Origin: Guptibacillus spartinae
GTDB taxonomy: Bacteria; Bacillota; Bacilli; Bacillales; Guptibacillaceae
DNA: 64,000 nucleotides
Assembly: GCF_028610625.1 (NCBI RefSeq)
Contig: NZ_JAQQWU010000003.1
Span: 62,001 to 126,000, forward strand
Direction: 5' to 3'
Shown in pieces: positions 57,870-64,000 of this stretch (position 1 is the first letter of the stretch; each line of letters opens with the position of its first letter). Made by a program: the position numbers and the translations under genes. The notes below the pieces were generated by a model. That model worked only from the letters and a program-made list of their open reading frames with translations, searched no databases and was not told where the DNA came from.

Positions 57870-59153
57870 ATGATGAACAAAATGAAAGCGTTTACTTTAA
57901 CGGGGTTCTTGGCGTTTATTTTAGTCTTATCGGCATGTAGCTCAGAAAGCGGGGGGAATTCAGGGGATTCTGAAGCTGGTGAAGACAGCGTGACGCTAAC
58001 GATTGGAAGCTGGCGAACAGAAGATAAAGCAAGCTATCAAAAAATCATCGACAAATTTAATGAAGAAAACCCGGACATTAACGTTGAATTCAAGCCTTCA
58101 AAAAACACGGAATATAACACGCTTTTGAACACAGCACTGAAAAGCGGGGAAGGACCTGATATTATTCACCTTCGTCCTTATACGCCCGGGATCGAGCTTG
58201 CGGATGCAGGATATCTTGAGCCGCTTGATGATCTAGAAGGACTCGATCAATATCCAGAAGAAACGCTTGCCGCTTCAAAAGGATCGGATGATAAGCAGTA
58301 CGGTGTGCCGCTTAATATGAGTACGACGCAAATGTTTTATAACAAGAAGATGTTTGAAGAGATGGGTCTTGAAGAACCCAAAACGTGGGATGAGTTTATC
58401 GCTTTAAATGAAAAAATTAAGAAAGAAGGCGTGACACCAATCGCACTAGGGACAAAAGAAGGCTGGCTCCTATCATTATCACATGGCATCATTGGCCCTG
58501 CTCAGTATGGTGGCAATGAATTTGTTGATCAAATTACAGCGGGCGAGACCGATTTTACAAGCGATGAATTTCAAAGCTCGATTGAGGCAATGGATGAGCT
58601 AAAACAGTTTTTCCCTGAAAACTACGAGGGGCTTGGTATGGAAGATATCCGTACAATGTTCTTTACAGGGGACGCGGCGATGTTCCCGCTTGGAAGCTGG
58701 GAAATTGAAGTGTTACGAGAAATGAATCCTGATCTTGACCTTGGTTTCTTCCCGATGCCATCTGCCGTTGGAAAAGAACCGACAATTACAACATGGGTGG
58801 ATGGTTCTTATGCGGTCAATGCAAGCTCTGAGCACAAAGATGCTGCGAAGAAATTCCTTCAATTCATGACTACGGAAGAGTTTGGCACGTTGTTCACAGA
58901 AGAATTTAAGATGATTAGCGCGATTCCAGGAATTGAGTCGGAGGATGAGCTTGTGAATGCGCTCGGAAAAGCTGCAGAAGAGCAGTCGACACCTTACTTG
59001 ATGCTCGTTCACTTTGCAGGCGGTAACCCATCTACGAAAGCGACAATTGAAACGGAGCTTCAAGGCATGTACCTTGGTGAACGTACGCCGGAAGAAGTAG
59101 CGAAGGCCGTTCAAGAAAGCGCACAGTCCTGGTATGAGCCACTACAGAAATAA
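57870..59153 (+). CDS. ABC importer solute-binding lipoprotein of the MurNAc locus
   Basis: 427 residues. Lipoprotein signal (LTGFLAFILVLSACSS, lipobox LSAC), then a family 1 binding protein: TIGSWRTEDKASYQKIIDKFNEENPDI, GPDIIHLRPYTPG, YGVPLNMSTTQMFYNKKMFEEMG, TTWVDGSYAVNASSEHKDAAKKFLQFM. Following murR and a muropeptide hydrolase and preceding MurK and a second MurQ, it most likely binds MurNAc or an amino-sugar fragment. It differs from the SBP at 6463. Confidence 0.87.
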   Translation: MMNKMKAFTLTGFLAFILVLSACSSESGGNSGDSEAGEDSVTLTIGSWRTEDKASYQKIIDKFNEENPDINVEFKPSKNTEYNTLLNTALKSGEGPDIIHLRPYTPGIELADAGYLEPLDDLEGLDQYPEETLAASKGSDDKQYGVPLNMSTTQMFYNKKMFEEMGLEEPKTWDEFIALNEKIKKEGVTPIALGTKEGWLLSLSHGIIGPAQYGGNEFVDQITAGETDFTSDEFQSSIEAMDELKQFFPENYEGLGMEDIRTMFFTGDAAMFPLGSWEIEVLREMNPDLDLGFFPMPSAVGKEPTITTWVDGSYAVNASSEHKDAAKKFLQFMTTEEFGTLFTEEFKMISAIPGIESEDELVNALGKAAEEQSTPYLMLVHFAGGNPSTKATIETELQGMYLGERTPEEVAKAVQESAQSWYEPLQK

Positions 59154-59165
59154 GGGGCGGAGAAT

Positions 59166-60122
59166 ATGAAACCAGCTACGAATCCAAATTCAGTTGTCAA
59201 AATGAAGAAGGAGAGGAATTGGAAAAGGTGGACCATCCACCTTTTTCCTATTCCTGCCCTATTGATTTATGGGCTTTTCATCGTTTATCCATTATTCGCA
59301 GCGCTAACGTACAGTTTCTTTGATTGGAAAGGGATTGTGCGCGGCGAATTTGTTGGGTTAAAGAACTTCAAAGATCTCTTTACACTCGAGCCGTTTTCAG
59401 GACTGTTCTGGGGAGCTTTTGGCCACAACATTCTTTATTTTGTGCTACAGATGATCTTCCAGAACGGTCTTGCTTTTATTCTGGCTTATATTATTTATAA
59501 AAAGGTAAAAGGATCAGAGTTTCTTAAAATTGCTTATTTCCTGCCAAGGCTTTTATCCGTGATCGTTGTCGGATTTTTATGGAAGCTGATTTTAAATCCA
59601 AACTACGGGGCTCTAAATGTCATTCTTGAGAAGCTAGGGTTGGAGCAGCTTCAAAAAGCGTGGCTCGGTGATCCAGATACAGCGCTTATTTCCATTATTC
59701 TCGTCAACTGCTGGTATGGCATCGGATTCGGCGTGCTCATTTTTCTTGCGGGTCTTCAATCGATACCAAAGGAACTGTTTGAAGCAGGGAAGCTCGACGG
59801 GGCAGATGGCCTTTCGATGATTCGAAAAATTGTTCTTCCGTTAATGGTTCCTTCCTTTATGATCATGACGGTGCTTACGTTTATTCAATCGTTCGAAGCG
59901 TTCGAACTTGTCTACGCGATGCAGGGATCGCAAGGAGAACCTTATCATTCGACGGATACGCTTGCAATTTACTTTTATCGCCTTGCATTTGGCGGATCTG
60001 CAGGAGGCTCAACGACAGCTGTCGGATTAGGATCAGCACTTGCGGTTGTGCTCTTTCTCTTTATCTCATTCTTTACCGCACTTTATTTACGCTACATGCA
60101 GAAAAAACAAGTGGACATGTAA
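59166..60122 (+). CDS. ABC importer permease (MalF type) of the MurNAc locus
   Basis: 318 residues, six spans, EAA loop FEAGKLDGADGLSMIRKIVLPLMVP. It lies 12 nt after the SBP gene. No ATPase gene in the locus, so a shared MsmX-type ATPase is implied. Confidence 0.86.
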   Translation: MKPATNPNSVVKMKKERNWKRWTIHLFPIPALLIYGLFIVYPLFAALTYSFFDWKGIVRGEFVGLKNFKDLFTLEPFSGLFWGAFGHNILYFVLQMIFQNGLAFILAYIIYKKVKGSEFLKIAYFLPRLLSVIVVGFLWKLILNPNYGALNVILEKLGLEQLQKAWLGDPDTALISIILVNCWYGIGFGVLIFLAGLQSIPKELFEAGKLDGADGLSMIRKIVLPLMVPSFMIMTVLTFIQSFEAFELVYAMQGSQGEPYHSTDTLAIYFYRLAFGGSAGGSTTAVGLGSALAVVLFLFISFFTALYLRYMQKKQVDM

Positions 60123-60134
60123 GGAGGCGAACTG

Positions 60135-60959
60135 ATGAACCATACGATCTGGACGAGACCGTTTTACTATGTATTTGCTTTTCTGATCGCAACGATCAGC
60201 ATTTATCCCATTCTCTTAATGATTCTCTCGTCTTTTAAAACGAGTGCGGAGATCTTCACAAGCCCCCTCTCACTACCTAAGACGTTCAACCTTGATACGT
60301 ATCGGAACTTACTTGAGATGATTCCGTTTACGACGTATTTTATGAATAGCGTGTTTGTGAGCGTGATTTCGGTTCTGTTGATACTGATCACATCATCACT
60401 TGCCGCTTTCTATATCGCACGTTTTACGTTTGTTTGGAATAACATCATTTTCTTTTTCTTTCTCATGGGGATGATGCTTCCAATCAAACTAGGGATCGTG
60501 CCTTTGTTTATTTTAATGAAAGATTTGAACCTATTAAACTCCTTATGGTCGCTGATTTTTATGTATGTGGCGACGGGGATCCCACTCTCGATTTTGATCT
60601 TAACCGGTTTCTTCCGAACAATGCCGCGAGAACTTGAAGAAGCGGCACGAATTGATGGAGCTGGAAACCTGCGTATTCTATGGAATGTCGTGCTTCCTCT
60701 CATGCGTCCTGCGCTCGGAACCGTCATGATCATTCAGTTTATCCAGTCTTGGAACGACTTCTTTTTCCCGCTTATTTTTATTACAGATGATCTGAAAAAA
60801 ACGATTCCCGTGGGCATGCTTTCCTTATTCGGAGAATACTCTGCAGATTGGGGAGCGCTTTTTGCAGGATTGACGCTAGCCTCCTTGCCAATGATCGTGC
60901 TTTTCTTCATCGCTTCGAAACAATTTATGGAGGGGCTGACACAAGGTGCCATCAAATAA
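60135..60959 (+). CDS. ABC importer permease (MalG type) of the MurNAc locus
   Basis: 274 residues, six spans, EAA loop EEAARIDGAGNLRILWNVVLPLMRP, closing KQFMEGLTQGAIK. AAGGAGG before the ATG. The next gene starts inside its last codons. Confidence 0.86.
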   Translation: MNHTIWTRPFYYVFAFLIATISIYPILLMILSSFKTSAEIFTSPLSLPKTFNLDTYRNLLEMIPFTTYFMNSVFVSVISVLLILITSSLAAFYIARFTFVWNNIIFFFFLMGMMLPIKLGIVPLFILMKDLNLLNSLWSLIFMYVATGIPLSILILTGFFRTMPRELEEAARIDGAGNLRILWNVVLPLMRPALGTVMIIQFIQSWNDFFFPLIFITDDLKKTIPVGMLSLFGEYSADWGALFAGLTLASLPMIVLFFIASKQFMEGLTQGAIK

Positions 60960-61911
60960 AAAAGTATATATGGGTATAGACGGCGGTGGCACGAAGACAG
61001 TCGGCCTGATTTGTAATCAGGATGGGGTCATCCTATCAAAAAGTGTTGCGGGGTCGACGAATATCAAGTCGCGCCCAGAAGAAGAAGTGCGAACGGCAAT
61101 TCATCAGGTGATTTCGGAATTAATGTCTGGGGTAAAAGAGGGCGAGCTTAGCGGGGTATTTGTTTCAACTGCGGGTGGCGATCGTGAAGAAGATCAGCTG
61201 CGCTGGAAGCATTGGTTGATGGAGGTCCTGCCAGGATTTACAGGAGGACTTGAGGTTCAAAATGATGCGTACGGGGCGATGGCAAGCGGAACCTATTCCA
61301 TGGAAGGAACGGTTTTGATCGCAGGAACGGGATCGATTGCTTATTCCTTAGATGTTAGAGGTTCAAGGCGAGTAGGTGGCTGGGGCTATTTGTTTGGTGA
61401 TGAAGGAAGCGGTTATGAGATTGGACAGCATGCGCTTCGAACTGTTGCGATGATGCATGACGGGAGGGCGAACGTCGATGAAGCTTTTTGTAGAGAAGTC
61501 CTGTCCTTGTTAACGTTAAAAAGTGCCCCCGAGATGATTACGGCGATTTATGAGGCTCCCTATGCGCGTATGAAAATCGCTTCGGTAGCTGAGGTGGTGA
61601 TCACCCTTGCGGAGAAGGAAAATCCAACAGCTATGGATCTCGTTCAGCAAGCTTTTCAGAAATTGAACGAATTAATTGAGGCCATTGAGGTTCGGAGTGG
61701 AAGGCTTGTGGTTTGTGGAGGGTTGATGGAGTCGCCTTTTTTCCGGAAGGGGTTTCTTGAGGAAGTGAGGAAAAATGGCATCAATGTATTTTTTCCAACC
61801 TTATCCCCAGCAGTAGGGGCTTGTATTTGCGCGCTGATTAGGAATGGAGAGCCGATCACGGAAGAACGAAAAGCAAATCTACAGTCGTCTTATCATGTGA
61901 TGAGCGGCTAG
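60946..61911 (+). CDS. murK: BadF/BadG-type amino-sugar kinase, probable MurNAc kinase
   Basis: 321 residues of the ASKHA ATPase fold related to N-acetylglucosamine kinase: MGIDGGGTKTVGLI (phosphate 1), FVSTAGGDREEDQL, VLIAGTGSIAYSL (phosphate 2) and GWGYLFGDEGSGYEIGQHAL. GTG start, 14-nt overlap with the permease gene, GGAGGGG inside that gene. MurK of Clostridium, in this family, phosphorylates MurNAc and GlcNAc. It is needed because ABC import, unlike the PTS, does not phosphorylate. MurNAc-6P from MurK would feed the murQ that follows. Confidence 0.83.
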   Translation: MPSNKKVYMGIDGGGTKTVGLICNQDGVILSKSVAGSTNIKSRPEEEVRTAIHQVISELMSGVKEGELSGVFVSTAGGDREEDQLRWKHWLMEVLPGFTGGLEVQNDAYGAMASGTYSMEGTVLIAGTGSIAYSLDVRGSRRVGGWGYLFGDEGSGYEIGQHALRTVAMMHDGRANVDEAFCREVLSLLTLKSAPEMITAIYEAPYARMKIASVAEVVITLAEKENPTAMDLVQQAFQKLNELIEAIEVRSGRLVVCGGLMESPFFRKGFLEEVRKNGINVFFPTLSPAVGACICALIRNGEPITEERKANLQSSYHVMSG

Positions 61912-61926
61912 CGGGGAGAGATGCAA

Positions 61927-62832
61927 ATGAGTGATGAAAAAAAAGCAAAAACGGAAATGAGAAATGCGAAATCAGAGAATCTTCATCAGTTTTCAACGTT
62001 AGAGATTATTGAGCTTATGAATGAAGAAGATGCGAGTGTGGCTGGCGTTGTGAAAGCCGCTCTCCCCCAAATTGAGAAGGTGATCAATGAGGTTGTGACT
62101 GTAATCAGAAATGGCGGGAAACTCTTTTATTTCGGTGCGGGGACGAGCGGTCGTCTTGGTGTATTAGATGCCTCTGAGTGCCCGCCTACTTTTGGAGTAG
62201 CAGCGGATCTTGTAAATGGCGTTATCGCAGGAGGGGACCGGGCGCTTCGTTATCCCATTGAAGGAGCGGAAGACCGTCGGGAACTTGGTGCTGAAGATTT
62301 GCGGAAACATGTGAGTGAACGTGACATGGTGATTGGTCTTGCATCAAGTGGAAGAACGCCTTATGTGCTGGGTGCGATGGAAGCGGCGAATGAAATGGGG
62401 GTAAAGTCGGCAGGGATTTCCTGCAATACGAATGCTCCGCTATCAAAATTCGTTACATACGCGATTGAATTACCGGTCGGACCAGAAGTGGTAACAGGAT
62501 CCACGCGCTTAAAAGCGGGAACGGCGCAGAAGATGGTGTTAAATATGATTACGACTGCTTCCATGGTTAAGCTCGGTAAAGTCTATCGGAATTTGATGGT
62601 CAATGTTCAAGCGTCGAATGAAAAGCTGCGGAAGCGCACGATTTCGATTATTCAGGAGTTGACGGGAGTTAGTGAGGGGGAAGCCGCGCGTTATAGTGAA
62701 CAGGCGAAAGGGGATGCCAGGGTGGCGGTGCTGATGGTGTTGTTGAAAGTGGATGCGGGGGGAGCGAATGAATTGTTACAAAGTAAGAATGGAAATTTTG
62801 TGAATGTGATGGAGGATATCGTAAAGGATTAG
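61927..62832 (+). CDS. murQ: N-acetylmuramic acid 6-phosphate etherase, copy 2
   Basis: 301 residues from ATG 61927; ATG 61921 lies too close to GGGGAGAG. Same active-site motifs as the first copy (FGAGTSGRLGVLDASECPPTFG, PIEGAEDRRELGAEDL, GLASSGRTPYVLGAM, GPEVVTGSTRLKAGTAQKMVLNM), with a charged N-terminal extension (SDEKKAKTEMRNAKSEN). The paralogs are clearly related but diverged along their length, so the duplication is not recent. This copy closes the ABC branch. The mur operon terminator follows. Confidence 0.9.
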   Translation: MSDEKKAKTEMRNAKSENLHQFSTLEIIELMNEEDASVAGVVKAALPQIEKVINEVVTVIRNGGKLFYFGAGTSGRLGVLDASECPPTFGVAADLVNGVIAGGDRALRYPIEGAEDRRELGAEDLRKHVSERDMVIGLASSGRTPYVLGAMEAANEMGVKSAGISCNTNAPLSKFVTYAIELPVGPEVVTGSTRLKAGTAQKMVLNMITTASMVKLGKVYRNLMVNVQASNEKLRKRTISIIQELTGVSEGEAARYSEQAKGDARVAVLMVLLKVDAGGANELLQSKNGNFVNVMEDIVKD

Positions 62833-62841
62833 GAGGTTTTC

Positions 62842-62867
62842 AAGGTTTCCTTAATGGGAACCTTTTT
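62842..62867 (+). terminator. Terminator of the mur operon
   Basis: AAGGTTTCC/GGGAACCTT, one G-T pair, 5-nt loop, followed by TTT and a T-rich stretch. Confidence 0.85.
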
Positions 62868-62882
62868 ATTTGAAAATAGTAG

Positions 62883-62912
62883 TTGCTTAAATTGAATCAG
62901 TCATAGTAATAT
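62883..62912 (+). promoter_or_regulatory. Possible promoter of the lasso-leader peptide
   Basis: TTGCTT (62883-62888), 18 nt, TAATAT (62907-62912), 67 nt before the TTG start. Moderate match only. Confidence 0.4.
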
Positions 62913-62978
62913 TTAACTACAATCGTTCGTTATAAAGTCCTAGATCTAACTTGTTAATATTGAAGGGAGGCGAAGAAA

Positions 62979-63110
62979 TTGAAAAAAGAATGGAAAAAAC
63001 CAACTTTAGAAAGTTTAGATGTCAAAATGACAATGAAATTTCATCATTACTATCCACCGAGTAATGATGACGATTGTGAACCGGACTTTCCAGGTTCATT
63101 AGACAGTTAA
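62979..63110 (+). CDS. Short peptide with a lasso/paeninodin-type leader (RiPP precursor candidate, 43 aa)
   Basis: 43 residues, TTG start, GAAGGGAGG well placed. Residues 1-18 (KKEWKKPTLESLDVKMTM pattern, with the initial M) match the leader of paeninodin-family lasso precursors: K-x-W-x-KPxLExLDV-x-x-TM, including the Thr that stands two residues before the cleavage site in those peptides. The remaining 24 residues would be the core: KFHHYY-PPSN, an acidic DDDCEPD patch with one Cys, then FPGSLDS. Lasso cores normally start with Gly or another small residue; here the first is Lys, so ring closure by the usual route is doubtful. An acyltransferase-like gene starts 60 nt after the stop. No lasso cyclase or protease is in the window; they may lie to the right. 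Confidence 0.7.
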   Translation: MKKEWKKPTLESLDVKMTMKFHHYYPPSNDDDCEPDFPGSLDS

Positions 63111-63170
63111 ACTATTTCGTAGCCAATATTTTGAATGGCAATAGAGTATTGCAAGCTGGAGGACTTCAAG

Positions 63171-63815
63171 ATGTTTGAAATTGTTACTTCTCCAAAACAA
63201 CAACAAAAGTTTGAACAAACATGGGAATACTTTTGTAAATTATATAACTGGAAAAATGATCCTTACGCTAAAGATGGAGTAAGGTATAATCTGCTTATTT
63301 CACCAAGAAAAATAAGCAACCGTAAAACGATTGGCACAATTGAATTCATACCGTACTATCCAGGAAATCCAGAATCGACAGTAGAAGGCTCTGGGAGATA
63401 TCAATTTTCAGAGTTAGATGCAGTTAAGTCAAATCCAGGGCGTATTTGGGAAATTGATAAGCTTTGTATCCATCAAGATTATCAAAACCAGGGGTATTTA
63501 AATGTATTTATGCATATCTTCTATGATCATGCTAGTAAATACCGTCCTAAATACTATATCGCTCTTATTGAGAAAAAGTTTTATCGTGCTCTACGAATTT
63601 CGTATGGTCTTTCAGTTGAACAAATAGGTGACCCATTTATAGGGCCAAATAACTCCTTACTTCCAGTTATTTTTAATATCGAGAACATGATGCAAGATCA
63701 TGTTGAAGTAAGAAATAAATTAAACCTTATAGAATCCTCTAACAATGCTCAGAGAACAGTGACGAACACATCAAATTCTTTTCTGAAAAAAATTCTCGAT
63801 AAAATCTGCTTTTAG
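63171..63815 (+). CDS. GNAT/FeeM-like acyltransferase next to the RiPP precursor candidate
   Basis: 214 residues from ATG 63171, which has GGAGG 8 nt upstream; an ATG at 63135 lacks a site. The layout resembles the long-chain acyltransferases of the autoinducer-synthase/FeeM side of the GNAT fold: WEIDKLCIHQDYQNQGYLNVFMHIFYDHASKY in the acyl-donor region, then YIALIEKKFYRALRISYGLSVEQIG and LLPVIFNIENM. The last 30 residues are Asn/Ser-rich. It may acylate the adjacent peptide, or a metabolite unrelated to it. The link to the peptide rests on distance and strand. Confidence 0.65.
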   Translation: MFEIVTSPKQQQKFEQTWEYFCKLYNWKNDPYAKDGVRYNLLISPRKISNRKTIGTIEFIPYYPGNPESTVEGSGRYQFSELDAVKSNPGRIWEIDKLCIHQDYQNQGYLNVFMHIFYDHASKYRPKYYIALIEKKFYRALRISYGLSVEQIGDPFIGPNNSLLPVIFNIENMMQDHVEVRNKLNLIESSNNAQRTVTNTSNSFLKKILDKICF

Positions 63816-63877
63816 TTTTAACGTATCTATATGGAACAAAAATAGTGGTGAATAACAAAGCAAATAACTAGAGTAGG

Positions 63878-63906
63878 AGACCTGGTTAGCCAAGGGTCTT
63901 CTTTTT
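63878..63906 (+). terminator. Terminator after the acyltransferase gene
   Basis: AGACC...GGTCT plus TGG/CCA with a 2-nt bulge, then TCTTTTTC. It closes the peptide-acyltransferase unit. Confidence 0.65.
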
Positions 63907-63953
63907 CTATGTTTAGATGTTCAAGGTAATTAAGTAAATGATCGATTTGTCTG

Positions 63954-63982
63954 TTGACATGTTCTTTATATAGAACTAAAAT
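63954..63982 (+). promoter_or_regulatory. Strong sigma-A promoter reading out of the window
   Basis: TTGACA (63954-63959), exactly 17 nt, TAAAAT (63977-63982). It serves a gene beyond position 64000. Confidence 0.8.
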
Positions 63983-64000
63983 AGTAAATAATCACAATTG

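Noticed and set aside
63171-63815. Acyl-homoserine-lactone synthase for quorum sensing
   Set aside because: Only the general fold pattern is similar. No LuxR-type partner is seen, and AHL synthesis is not typical of Bacillaceae.

Overview
The window is from a low-GC Gram-positive of the Bacillaceae type. The signs are strong AGGAGG ribosome binding sites, frequent TTG and GTG starts, sigma-A promoters of the TTGnnn-17-TATAAT kind, catabolite-response (cre) sequences, U-tailed intrinsic terminators, and gene sets typical of Bacillus relatives (YitT, YerD-like, PanF/YhdT, POT transporter, MurNAc recycling locus). No tRNA, rRNA, CRISPR array or prophage was seen.

Layout. 1-3.0 kb: end of a probable FCD-type regulator, gabT and an amino-acid permease. 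3.1-3.9 kb: a membrane-anchored coiled-coil protein on the minus strand. 4.0-10.7 kb: a sugar locus with a Gfo/Idh oxidoreductase, a GntR/UTRA regulator, an ABC importer lacking its own ATPase, and a PFK-family kinase. 10.8-14.3 kb: POT peptide transporter and asparagine synthetase, minus strand. 14.7-21.8 kb: small proteins, YitT, two tandem MgtC paralogs, a YerD-like glutamate-synthase-domain protein, and yhdT-panF. 21.9-22.3 kb: a compact type I toxin-antitoxin locus. 22.5-32.1 kb: ordinary metabolic and surface genes plus one REP-associated tyrosine transposase (RAYT). 32.3-41.2 kb: a complete yhf-type operon (Z-Y-U-T-V-S-X-W) ending in a secreted serine hydrolase. 41.3-46.8 kb: a CitA/DcuS-type two-component system convergent with tctCBA. 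47.2-62.8 kb: a large peptidoglycan (MurNAc) salvage locus with secreted AmiE/NagZ/NamZ enzymes, a PTS route (MurP, MupG, MurQ, MurR) and a parallel ABC route (solute-binding protein, two permeases, MurK, second MurQ). 62.9-63.8 kb: a 43-residue peptide with a lasso-type leader followed by an acyltransferase-like gene. The window ends on a strong promoter reading outward.

The most unusual feature is a family of at least twelve short dispersed elements between 3 and 41 kb. Each has an 18-nt palindromic box ([G/A]GTG, a 5-nt loop, CACC, then RCCCG). In eleven this is followed at a fixed distance (15 nt in nine, 5 nt in two) by TGTCGA or a one-base variant. All twelve point the same way. Three have the loop inverted relative to constant flanks. 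The two short-spacer copies are the ones nearest the RAYT gene, one lying 137 nt upstream of it. I read this as a REP/RAYT-like system in a Firmicute. Several copies sit between a stop codon and the terminator hairpin, and one has supplied a new C-terminal tail to the PFK-family protein.

Other leads are the lasso-leader peptide paired with an acyltransferase, the type I toxin locus with a readable antisense promoter and a 10-nt 5'/3' pairing, matched operator palindromes in the yhf operon, and the doubled MurNAc import and etherase pathway.
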